From Prolixibacteraceae bacterium (GTDB lineage: Bacteria; Bacteroidota; Bacteroidia; Bacteroidales; Prolixibacteraceae): a stretch of 64,000 nucleotides of DNA. The number at the start of each line of letters is the position of its first letter. Within the stretch, counting starts at the first letter, position 1. This document shows positions 10,044 through 16,601 of this stretch, piece by piece. The notes beneath the pieces were generated by a model, which was given only the letters and a program-made list of their open reading frames with translations, made no database searches and was not told the DNA's origin. The DNA lies in the NCBI GenBank assembly GCA_025355875.1, contig JANXYV010000115.1, positions 38,000-101,999 of the forward strand, read 5' to 3'. The position numbers and the translations under genes are program-made.

Positions 10044-11414
10044 TTATTTTCTTTTCGTAAACCTGACCATTACCGATGAATGTGGTTCAACCGGAACGGT
10101 GAATATTCCGGTAACAGCGCCTTTGTTTTCCTTGGTCCACAGGTCTTTCGCCGTATAGTTACCTGAAATTCCAAGTTCGGGAGTAGTTACCGAAATGTCA
10201 GAAGTTCCCAGATCATTCGTGTTAAAGAAGGCGACGTATTTGTCTTTGGTGCCAGGCACGTCGGCAGTCCATACAATCAGGCCGTCTTTTTCTTTGAGTT
10301 GCTTGTTGTTTGTACTATTCTGATTGACCGCCAACACTTCGTCGTTGGTCAGAAGTGACAAAGTGAATTCGTCGTTCGTTGGTAAATCGCCGCCAAACAT
10401 CAGGGGTGAACGGAAAATGGCCCAAAGATTCATCAGGGTGTATTGTTCAGGTTTTGTAAAACCCGTCATCCGGTCGTTTCCGCGTTCGGCGCGCAAAGCG
10501 ATATGGCCCAATGGAAGCATGTCAGCATCGGGCCAGTGACCTTCACCAATGTAGGGCGCCCAATTGGCACAACGTTTAAATTGCGGCCTCAGCATTTCCC
10601 AATTGTCCCAAAAGTCGTCGCAGATTCGCCAGAGGTTGGCATGGTTCATCACATGACCTGCCTTTGGAAGCGGCGTAGCGCCTGGTGAGGTTGAGAAAAC
10701 CATCGGGCGTCCGGTTTGATAAATTGCTTTTCGGATCATTGCGATTTCGCCATGATGATAGGGTTTCGACAAATCGTCGACTTTCACATAATCGACTCCC
10801 CAGTTGGCATATAAATTGAAGATTGAATTATAATATTCCTGGGCACCTGTTTTCAGTGTATCAATGGTGAACATATCGTGTAGCCAACCGCACTGGAATT
10901 TATCGGAATAAACATTAGCTGCCTTTACTGAACTTCCCATAACCGGACAATTTTTCTTCACCGCTTCTACCGGAATGCCGCGCATCAGATGAATTCCAAA
11001 TTTCAAACCTTTGGAATGGACATAATCGGCCAGTGGTTTGAAACCTTTGCCATCGGCTGCTGAAGGAAATTTCTTTACGGCAGGCATCATCCGGCCATAT
11101 TCATCCATAGTATAAATCGGATCTTTTTCGTTGTAGCCACCCGCTTTGTCGTTTTCAACAAACCATCGAATATCAACAACGATGTATTCCCAACCATGTT
11201 TTTTCAGCTTCTCAGCCATATAGTCGGCATTGCCTTTCACTTCAGCTTCAGTAACTGTCGGTCCGTAGCAATCCCAGCTATTCCAGCCCATTGGAGGCGT
11301 TTTAGCATATTGCCAGAAATGTGTTGCCTGGTCTTTTTCAGTTGTTTTTTGTTTCTTTCCTGTACATGAGGATACTATAAACAGAGGCAGAAGCAGAAAG
11401 AATAAGGTTTTCAT
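10044..11414 (-). CDS. GH27-type alpha-galactosidase lipoprotein
   Basis: Hydrolyses terminal alpha-linked galactose (or a related sugar) from glycans, probably anchored in the envelope. I place the start at 11414 because the product then begins with a lipoprotein signal (MKTLFFLLLPLFIVSSC, lipobox cysteine at 17); the frame is open for 34 more codons upstream. The mature protein has the GH27 opening TPPMGWNSWDCYG, the YVKVDDL strand with the likely nucleophile Asp, and ICDDFWDNW with the second acidic residue. A C-terminal beta-sandwich ends the protein (456 residues in total). Substrate specificity within GH27 is not certain. Confidence 0.85.
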   Translation of the reverse strand: MKTLFFLLLPLFIVSSCTGKKQKTTEKDQATHFWQYAKTPPMGWNSWDCYGPTVTEAEVKGNADYMAEKLKKHGWEYIVVDIRWFVENDKAGGYNEKDPIYTMDEYGRMMPAVKKFPSAADGKGFKPLADYVHSKGLKFGIHLMRGIPVEAVKKNCPVMGSSVKAANVYSDKFQCGWLHDMFTIDTLKTGAQEYYNSIFNLYANWGVDYVKVDDLSKPYHHGEIAMIRKAIYQTGRPMVFSTSPGATPLPKAGHVMNHANLWRICDDFWDNWEMLRPQFKRCANWAPYIGEGHWPDADMLPLGHIALRAERGNDRMTGFTKPEQYTLMNLWAIFRSPLMFGGDLPTNDEFTLSLLTNDEVLAVNQNSTNNKQLKEKDGLIVWTADVPGTKDKYVAFFNTNDLGTSDISVTTPELGISGNYTAKDLWTKENKGAVTGIFTVPVEPHSSVMVRFTKRK

Positions 11415-11525
11415 CTTTAATTGTTTTCCGTATTTTAAGAGTGTAAATATAACATTTACCACACTTCCAGATTCCTGCATTCCATAAACCATCACCAAAT
11501 GATCCATCGAAGCCATCCTATTTTC

Positions 11526-11572
11526 AAAAAAAAATCAGGAATCTCGCGGCTGGAAAGCCTGTGATTCCTGAT
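11526..11572 (-). terminator. Terminator of the nitroreductase gene
   Basis: ATCAGGAATC at 11534-11543 and GATTCCTGAT at 11563-11572 form a perfect 10-base stem. On the minus strand it is followed by nine T. It lies just downstream of the nitroreductase stop. Confidence 0.85.
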
Positions 11573-11594
11573 CAGATCGTTATTTCAATTACTA

Positions 11595-12224
11595 TCAAAT
11601 CCTGACAAACAATTCTTCTTTTTCTCTCCTGACTTTTGCTGCGCCATTCAGATAATCTTTTTCGGCGTCGCGGTATCCCAAAGTAAGAATTACGGTGCTG
11701 TGCAAACCTTTTTCGGTCAATCCCAGAGCGACATCGAGCGCATCGGGGTCAAATCCCTCCATGGGAGTGGCATCAACCTGTTCCTGGGCGGCTGCAACCA
11801 GGCCGAAACCCAGCGCAATATAGGCCTGACGCGAATTCCAGTTTAGCAATTGTTCCGGAGTTTTTCCTGAAACAGATCCGGTAATCATGTTTTTCATTCC
11901 ATCGAGCGATTCGACCGGAATGCCGCGTAGTGCAGCGATATGATTAATATACTTTTCAATGTTCTCATTGCTGTATTCCTTCCAGGCAACAAATACCAGG
12001 ACATGTGATCCTTCTGTAATCTGAGGCTGATTATAAATGGCCGGAGCTATTTTTGCTTTCACTGCCGGGTCTTCAACCACAAAAACCGTAAAAGGCTGAA
12101 GCCCGATTGACGTTGGTGCCAGCCTGATGGCATCCAAAATACGTTCAAGTTTTTCCGCAGGAACTTTTTCACCGTTCATCCGCTTGGTGGCATAACGCCA
12201 ATTCAAATTTGTTAATGTGCTCAT
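11595..12224 (-). CDS. Nitroreductase-family NAD(P)H oxidoreductase
   Basis: A 209-residue FMN-dependent oxidoreductase of the NfsB type. The N-terminal segment NLNWRYATKRMNGEKV and the LAPTSIGLQPFTVFVV strand fit the FMN-binding part of the family, and the C-terminal GYRDAEKD segment is typical. Family members reduce nitroaromatics, quinones or flavins. It is divergent from an HxlR regulator across a 103-base gap that holds an inverted repeat. HxlR proteins often control such reductases in response to electrophiles or quinones, so that role is likely here too. Confidence 0.88.
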   Translation of the reverse strand: MSTLTNLNWRYATKRMNGEKVPAEKLERILDAIRLAPTSIGLQPFTVFVVEDPAVKAKIAPAIYNQPQITEGSHVLVFVAWKEYSNENIEKYINHIAALRGIPVESLDGMKNMITGSVSGKTPEQLLNWNSRQAYIALGFGLVAAAQEQVDATPMEGFDPDALDVALGLTEKGLHSTVILTLGYRDAEKDYLNGAAKVRREKEELFVRI

Positions 12225-12266
12225 CTTTAATTTCTTTTTAATTGTTCAATTGTTTTAACGCCTTAA

Positions 12267-12303
12267 TAGTTACTAAAAGTATCTTACAGATATAAAGTAA
12301 CTA
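12267..12303. promoter_or_regulatory. Inverted repeat, candidate HxlR operator
   Basis: TAGTTACT (12267-12274) and AGTAACTA (12296-12303) are exact reverse complements with a 21-base spacer, in the middle of the divergent gap between the nitroreductase and the HxlR genes. Placement fits autoregulation and control of the neighbour. Binding is inferred. Confidence 0.5.
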
Positions 12304-12327
12304 TCAATTAAACAAATCCGATTACAA

Positions 12328-12768
12328 ATGGTTTATAAGAATATGGAAATTGAACAAACAAATAATCAAAGTCCTGAACTTCAGCAAAAATTGAATGCGT
12401 TTTTTCAGGAAGGTTCCGAACATCATGAGTTTTGTCCGATCCGCGATGTCGTGGACCGGTTTGGCGACAAATGGTCGTTGCTGGCCATCCTGAATTTAGG
12501 CAATTCAGGCAAAACCCGGTTCAATGAATTGAAAAACAGAATTGAAGGAGTTTCTCAGCGGATGCTGACCGTAACGCTTCGTTCGCTTGAGCGTGACGGA
12601 TTAATTAGCCGGAAGATATTTGCCGAAGTTCCGCCGCGTGTGGAATATGAATTAACCGCGCTTGGGGAAAGTCTTCTCAGTCAGATCTGGGAGCTGGCGC
12701 AATGGGCTTCAGGAAGTAAGGAAGAAATTGTTCGGGCAAGGACCGAATACGACAACCAACATCCTTAG
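12328..12768 (+). CDS. HxlR-family transcriptional regulator
   Basis: A 146-residue winged-helix DNA-binding protein. The HxlR core is clear: CPIRDVVDRFGDKWSLLAILNL, the RFNELKNRIEGVSQRMLT recognition region, and the LERDGLISRKIFAEVPPRVEYE wing. The Cys in HHEFCPIRD is at the place used as a thiol sensor in several members, which fits redox or electrophile sensing. A second possible start is five codons downstream at 12343. It is transcribed away from the nitroreductase gene. Confidence 0.92.
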   Translation: MVYKNMEIEQTNNQSPELQQKLNAFFQEGSEHHEFCPIRDVVDRFGDKWSLLAILNLGNSGKTRFNELKNRIEGVSQRMLTVTLRSLERDGLISRKIFAEVPPRVEYELTALGESLLSQIWELAQWASGSKEEIVRARTEYDNQHP

Positions 12769-12799
12769 CTGTGTTTTTTACTTCATCATCATTTTTCCC

Positions 12800-12831
12800 T
12801 TGCAGCTTGGACTTATTTTTTGTTATCTTTG
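12800..12831 (+). promoter_or_regulatory. tRNA-Cys promoter
   Basis: A TTG at 12800-12802 and TATCTTTG at 12824-12831 (exact TAnnTTTG) are 21 bases apart, the usual Bacteroidetes spacing. The box is 29 bases before the first tRNA base. Confidence 0.65.
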
Positions 12832-12860
12832 CCCACCCAAAACGGGAAAAACCATATAAT

Positions 12861-12931
12861 GGTCGGTTGGCCGAGTGGTTAGGCAGCGGTCTGCAAAACC
12901 GTGTACGGCGGTTCGAATCCGCCACTGACCT
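12861..12931 (+). tRNA. tRNA-Cys (GCA anticodon)
   Basis: Folds into a full cloverleaf of 71 bases. The acceptor arms are GGTCGGT and ACTGACC (one G-U pair), the anticodon loop is CTGCAAA with anticodon GCA, the T arm carries GTTCGAATC, and the discriminator base is T, the identity base for cysteine. CCA is not encoded. Its 3' end is the attachment site of the element that follows; the gene remains intact. Confidence 0.96.
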
Positions 12932-12937
12932 CATATT
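12920..12937 (+). repeat. att repeat, left copy
   Basis: CGCCACTGACCTCATATT, covering the end of the T arm and acceptor stem of tRNA-Cys and six bases beyond the discriminator. It is identical to 16543-16560. Confidence 0.88.
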
Positions 12938-12963
12938 CTTACTTTTTTAGAATTTGGTAAAAC

Positions 12964-12996
12964 AAAAAACCCTTGATTTTCAAGGGTTTTTTGTTT
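12964..12996 (+). terminator. Terminator after tRNA-Cys, supplied by the element
   Basis: AAACCCTTGA and TCAAGGGTTT form a stem with a short TTT loop, followed by T-rich sequence. It lies just inside the left att copy, so after insertion it ends the tRNA transcript. A stem with the same CCTTGA/TCAAGG core lies outside the right att copy. Confidence 0.8.
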
Positions 12997-13042
12997 TTAT
13001 AGTTTCAGGAAATAAAAATAAATTGCAAAAAGAAAAGAAAAT

Positions 13043-13062
13043 ACCGCCCCCCAGACCGCCCC
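13043..13062 (+). repeat. Paired ACCGCCCC sites, left end
   Basis: Two copies of ACCGCCCC at 13043 and 13055, 12 bases apart, between the left att copy and the integrase gene. A pair with the same orientation and spacing is at the right end (16472 and 16484). They are candidates for arm-type binding sites of the recombinase, whose N-terminal region looks like an arm-binding domain. Confidence 0.5.
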
Positions 13063-13104
13063 TGTAAATATTTATTGTAAATTGCTGTATCTTAATCTAA
13101 AGTT

Positions 13105-14514
13105 ATGGCACAGGTTACACCACAATTCAAACTTAAAGACCAAAAGTCTATAAATGAAACACTTATATACTTAATTGTCTATTATAATAAAGAAAGATTC
13201 AAGTATTCAACCGGGTTACTTATTCGCCCCGACCTTTGGAATAGTGACGAAAACCGCCCCCAGACGAAAAATGATCAGGGGCGGTCAGTTACAATGACCA
13301 AAGAGGAAATTAAACAGGCTGCAATAATTGACAACGAACTAGACCGATTTAAGACCGAAACCGCCCGTATTTTCAACTATTTCAGTTATCAGCTTATACA
13401 ACCCGCAAACGAACTGTTAAAGATTGAATACGACAAAGTATTTAGACCGACTGACCCCGAAAAGAAAACGACCGCCCCCGAAAAAATTAACCTGAATCAA
13501 TACATTGAACAATTCATTCAGGAAATTAAGACCGGGAAACGAACAACGGAAAACGGAACACGATACACCGCCGGAACCATTAAAAACTATTTGGGGTTTC
13601 AGGCTATGTTTAATCAATTTCAGTTAGACCCCAGAGATAGACAAAATTCAGAGGAACGGAAAAAACGGAAGGACAACAAACCCAAAGAACCAAAATTCAG
13701 AAAGAGAAATTTTGATTTTGAAGATATTACCATTGACTTTTACGATAAATATGTATCGTTTTTCAATGCAATGAACTATTCACCCAACACAGTAGGCCGC
13801 CACATCAAGAACCTGAAAGTAATAATGAAAGCCGCCGGAGAAGATAAACTACACGAGAATAAAGACATTGACCGTAAAAAATTTAAAGTTATCACTACTG
13901 AAGTACACCCGATATACTTAACACAATCGGAAGTTGAAACCCTGTTTAATCTGGATTTGTCGGACAATAAACCCCTTGATATTGCCCGTGATATTTTCCT
14001 GATTGGTTGCTATACCGCCCAACGTTTCAGCGATTACAGCCGAATAAACGCCAAACACATTAAAGAAGTAAAAGGCGGAAAATTTATAGAACTCATTCAA
14101 AAAAAGACCGGGGAACGTGTCACAATACCAATCAGGCCGGAACTGGAAACGATTTTAAAGAAATACGATTACAACCCACCACACACCCACGAACAAAAGG
14201 CCAATGAACGGATAAAATTAGTTTGTGAAAAGGCTGATATAAAAGAACTGATTGAGATTGAGGAAATAAAAGGCAGTTTAAAAGTCGCACAGAGCAAACC
14301 GAAACACGAACTGATAAAAACCCACACCGCCCGGCGAACGGGTGCAACCCTAATGTTTTTGGCCGGAATACCTGCTATTTCAATAATGAAAATCACAGGC
14401 CACCGCACGGAAAGAGAATTTCTAAAGTATATCCGTGTAACCAAAGAAGAAAACGCCACATTGCTAATGAATCACCCCTATTTCAAAGGAACACCTTTAA
14501 AAATTGTAAAATAA
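13105..14514 (+). CDS. Tyrosine recombinase (integrase) of the element
   Basis: A 469-residue site-specific recombinase. It has an N-terminal arm-binding-type domain (about 10-60), a SAM-like core-binding domain (about 155-265) and a catalytic domain. The catalytic set is complete: Arg307 in TAQRFSDY, a Lys near 333, His407 and Arg410 in HTARRTG, His433 in TGHRT, and the nucleophile Tyr442. It lies beside tRNA-Cys and its att repeat, so it should insert and excise the element there. The architecture is that of the integrases common on Bacteroidota conjugative elements and phages. Confidence 0.93.
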   Translation: MAQVTPQFKLKDQKSINETLIYLIVYYNKERFKYSTGLLIRPDLWNSDENRPQTKNDQGRSVTMTKEEIKQAAIIDNELDRFKTETARIFNYFSYQLIQPANELLKIEYDKVFRPTDPEKKTTAPEKINLNQYIEQFIQEIKTGKRTTENGTRYTAGTIKNYLGFQAMFNQFQLDPRDRQNSEERKKRKDNKPKEPKFRKRNFDFEDITIDFYDKYVSFFNAMNYSPNTVGRHIKNLKVIMKAAGEDKLHENKDIDRKKFKVITTEVHPIYLTQSEVETLFNLDLSDNKPLDIARDIFLIGCYTAQRFSDYSRINAKHIKEVKGGKFIELIQKKTGERVTIPIRPELETILKKYDYNPPHTHEQKANERIKLVCEKADIKELIEIEEIKGSLKVAQSKPKHELIKTHTARRTGATLMFLAGIPAISIMKITGHRTEREFLKYIRVTKEENATLLMNHPYFKGTPLKIVK

Positions 14515-14542
14515 TATTAACCCCCCCCTAAAAACAAACGAC

Positions 14543-14719
14543 ATGAAAAACTTAAAATCTCTAATTATCAGCAACATTGACGAAGTGATTAACCTTTATG
14601 AACCGTATTTAAACGAACTTTCAGAAGTTGAAAAAGAAGATATTGAACAATTAAAAATCTGTTCTATGATACTTTGTAGTAAAAATAAGTCTTTCAATTC
14701 TGATTTTAAAATTTCATAA
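14543..14719 (+). CDS. Small hypothetical protein of the element
   Basis: A 58-codon ORF starting 28 bases after the integrase stop, in the same direction. The first 40 residues are acidic and look helical (SLIISNIDEVINLYEPYLNE and on), and the last part is polar. I do not recognise it. Small helical proteins in this position in mobile elements are sometimes excisionase-like, but no helix-turn-helix is obvious here. A run of eight C (14521-14528) precedes the start codon. Confidence 0.5.
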   Translation: MKNLKSLIISNIDEVINLYEPYLNELSEVEKEDIEQLKICSMILCSKNKSFNSDFKIS

Positions 14720-14762
14720 TCAGAACAATAAACTAAGGATTTTTTAATAGAATAGAACCTAG

Positions 14763-15160
14763 CGGAAACAACTCAGGCCGGGAACCATTGATCAGGAACA
14801 ACAGATCAGGCCACCGGGAACAATCAATCAACCTGAATTGAATCACTCATTCGATTGCATACTGGTATCCATCGAAAGGAACAGGCCGTCGTCGCACGGA
14901 GCTTTCGCCTGATGGATGGATGCCACCGGAAACAACTCAGGCCGGGAACCATTGATCAGGAACAACAGATCAGGCCAAAGGGAACAACCAATCAACCTGA
15001 ATTGAATCACTCATTCGATTGCATACTGGTATCCATCGAAAGGAACAGGCCGTTGTCGCACGAAGCTTTCACCTGATGGATGGATGCCACCGGAAACAAC
15101 TCAGGCCGGGAACCAATGGAAGGAACAACAGATCAGGCCAAAGGGCCTGAATTGTATTAA
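14763..15160 (+). repeat. 164-bp tandem repeat, two and a partial copy
   Basis: Units start at 14763, 14927 and 15091 (CGGAAACAACTCAGG), exactly 164 bases apart; the third is shortened to about 70 bases. Copies one and two differ at only a few positions. The period is not a multiple of three, so the repeat is not coding. Each full unit can fold: TGGTATCCATC pairs with GATGGATGCCA (one wobble), enclosing GAAAG/CTTTC and a small CCGT/ACGG hairpin. GATCAGG occurs several times per unit. It occupies most of the gap 14720-15299. Its role is unknown; an origin, transfer site or structured RNA are options. Confidence 0.8.
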
Positions 15161-15299
15161 TGGAAGGAAACCCACCAACAGGCTGAAACACCTTAACAGC
15201 ACGAACCTAGTTTCCCATCCTGTAAATAATAAAACGGATAAGCTGCGAATTGAAAAGAAAGTTGTAAATTGTTTAATCTTTTCACTTAAAACAATTTGA

Positions 15300-15752
15300 A
15301 TGAAACTGTTAATCATTGCCTTTCTTTCGACCCTTTTTAATGTTTCAGCAGTAGGACAAAACGAGATCAAGGAAATTCCAAAAGGGACTACTAAAATAAT
15401 AGTTGAAACGAATCAAAATCAAGCTGAAAACTTTAAACAAGTATTGAACTTACTTTTAGATAATGATTTTGAAATTGAAAAAAAGGATTTAGAATTACTC
15501 ACAATAAAATCAGGTATAAAACCACTTCCAAAATCAGGTAACTTTTATCTAAATTTTAGATTTAAGGATGATAAAATAGAGATAACCGGAAAATTTCATT
15601 CAGGAATTAGTATTGAATTATCCAATGTAAAGTCTGAAGATAATATTGAAACAATTATCAATAAAGGGATGAAAGGTTCTATTTATTATACGAGTTTTTT
15701 AGAGATGTATAAATTTTCTAAACTGTTAGGGAACAATCAAACATTTCAATAA
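15300..15752 (+). CDS. Unknown secreted protein of the element
   Basis: A 150-residue protein with a Sec signal peptide (about 1-19, ending VSAVGQ). The mature part alternates charged helices and beta strands (KGTTKIIVETNQ, NFYLNFRFKDDKIEITGKF) and has no cysteine pair, lipobox or catalytic motif. The fold suggests a small alpha-beta periplasmic domain. I do not recognise the family. Codon use is AT-rich like the rest of the element. It is cargo rather than mobility machinery, as far as can be seen. Confidence 0.6.
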   Translation: MKLLIIAFLSTLFNVSAVGQNEIKEIPKGTTKIIVETNQNQAENFKQVLNLLLDNDFEIEKKDLELLTIKSGIKPLPKSGNFYLNFRFKDDKIEITGKFHSGISIELSNVKSEDNIETIINKGMKGSIYYTSFLEMYKFSKLLGNNQTFQ

Positions 15753-15794
15753 ATAGAAAACTGACAAATCATTGACGTGTTTTTAAATACTACG

Positions 15795-15825
15795 TTTGTA
15801 AATGGTATATAATTATATACCTTTG
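15795..15825 (+). promoter_or_regulatory. hicAB promoter with overlapping palindrome
   Basis: TTTG (15795-15798) and TACCTTTG (15818-15825) with a 19-base spacer match the full Bacteroidetes promoter consensus. The spacer and the -7 box are covered by a perfect 18-base palindrome, GGTATATAATTATATACC (15804-15821). A repressor there would block the promoter. The HicB protein encoded downstream has a C-terminal DNA-binding region and is the obvious candidate. Confidence 0.75.
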
Positions 15826-15850
15826 TGATGTAATAAAAACAGTTGAAAAA

Positions 15851-16033
15851 TTGAAATATTCAGAGTTTCACCGAAAGATTATAAAAAATGGATGGAAATT
15901 TAGCCATGCCGAGGGCAGCCATTATTTTTATATGAAAGATGGAATTCTTTCAGAGCCAGTCCCTTTTCATGGAAGTAAAGAGTTTTATGAACCGCTTAGA
16001 ATTAAAATTGCAAAGAATATGGGGCTGAAATAA
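15851..16033 (+). CDS. hicA: HicA-family toxin (mRNA interferase)
   Basis: A 60-residue double-stranded-RNA-binding-like protein that in the HicA family cleaves mRNA. The family pattern is visible: a lysine- and tryptophan-containing first half (IIKNGWKFSHAEGSHYFY) with the catalytic His24 in GSH, and a final helix that begins after VPFHGSKE. The only start that keeps the family length is TTG at 15851; there is no in-frame ATG before it. The antitoxin gene follows 22 bases later. Promoter and palindrome lie 26 bases upstream. In a mobile element this module probably stabilises inheritance. Confidence 0.85.
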   Translation: MKYSEFHRKIIKNGWKFSHAEGSHYFYMKDGILSEPVPFHGSKEFYEPLRIKIAKNMGLK

Positions 16034-16055
16034 TTCCAATAAAAAAAATACAAGC

Positions 16056-16463
16056 ATGGAAAAATTAATTATTCAAATTGGAGCAAGTTCAAATCATTTT
16101 GGCGGTTTCGCAGTTAATTGTGATGGAATCAATGGAGCTGGAAATACCATTGAGGAATGCAAGGCGAATATATTGGAAGGGTTAAAATTAATGGTAAAGA
16201 ATAGTGAAAAAAGTTACTGCAAAGCCCCCCAATGGTTAATCGACGGTGATTACGAAATTGAATACAGGTACGATACCCAAAGTATATTGAACCATTATTC
16301 AAACGTATTTACAAAACCTGCATTAGAAAAATTAACCGGAATCAACCAGAAACAATTACATCATTACGCCACCGGGTTGAAAAAACCACGTTTGGAACAA
16401 CGGAAAAAGATTGAGAACGCCCTTCATAATTTAGGGAATGAACTGTTGACCGTCCAACTGTAA
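16056..16463 (+). CDS. hicB: HicB-family antitoxin
   Basis: A 135-residue antitoxin. Residues 1-70 form the HicB partial RNase H-like fold (FGGFAVNCDGINGAGNTIEECKANI), which binds HicA. The C-terminal part (KLTGINQKQLHHYATGLKKP) is a helix-turn-helix, so the protein should also bind DNA, most likely the 18-base palindrome over the hicA promoter. It is the last gene before the right end of the element. Confidence 0.88.
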   Translation: MEKLIIQIGASSNHFGGFAVNCDGINGAGNTIEECKANILEGLKLMVKNSEKSYCKAPQWLIDGDYEIEYRYDTQSILNHYSNVFTKPALEKLTGINQKQLHHYATGLKKPRLEQRKKIENALHNLGNELLTVQL

Positions 16464-16471
16464 AATATTAA

Positions 16472-16491
16472 ACCGCCCCTGTGACCGCCCC
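16472..16491 (+). repeat. Paired ACCGCCCC sites, right end
   Basis: Copies at 16472 and 16484, 12 bases apart, same orientation and spacing as the pair at the left end (13043 and 13055). They lie between hicB and the right att copy. Confidence 0.5.
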
Positions 16492-16542
16492 TATGTTTTA
16501 ATATATTTATAAAACACTGATAATCATTGGTCAGTTGAGATA

Positions 16543-16560
16543 CGCCACTGACCTCATATT
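16543..16560 (+). repeat. att repeat, right copy
   Basis: Identical to 12920-12937. Just before it, GGTCAGT (16529-16535) can pair with ACTGACC inside the repeat, which copies the 7-base acceptor stem of tRNA-Cys. No whole tRNA is present here. Confidence 0.88.
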
Positions 16561-16568
16561 ATGCGAGA

Positions 16569-16597
16569 GACTCCTTGATTATCAAGGGGTCTTTTTT
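16569..16597 (+). terminator. Original terminator of tRNA-Cys
   Basis: GACTCCTTGA and TCAAGGGGTC form a stem (with a T-G pair) followed by six T, directly outside the right att copy. Before insertion it would have followed tRNA-Cys. Confidence 0.75.
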
Positions 16598-16601
16598 GCG
16601 T

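Larger units (their letters stand above)
12920..16560 (+). mobile_element. Small integrated element at the 3' end of tRNA-Cys
   Basis: Bounded by an 18-base direct repeat (12920-12937 and 16543-16560) whose left copy is the end of tRNA-Cys. It carries a tyrosine recombinase next to the tRNA, a 58-codon ORF, 164-bp tandem repeats, a secreted protein gene and a HicAB module. Excision would give a circle of 3,623 bases. No relaxase, replication or structural phage gene is visible, so it is either a minimal integrative element or a satellite that depends on other functions. The genes look more AT-rich than the neighbouring metabolic genes. Confidence 0.85.

Noticed and set aside
14163..14459. Minus-strand frames within the integrase gene
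   Set aside because: Antisense to the catalytic domain with all active-site residues intact; no independent support.
14763..15160. CRISPR array
   Set aside because: The repeat units are 164 bases long and directly adjacent, without unique spacers, and no cas gene is nearby.
14855..15299. Open frames across the 164-bp tandem repeats
   Set aside because: The period is not divisible by three, so successive copies are read in different frames; protein sequence is not conserved between copies.
16529..16560. Second, partial tRNA at the right end of the element
   Set aside because: Only the acceptor-stem sequence and part of the T arm are present; there is no anticodon arm. It is an att site.
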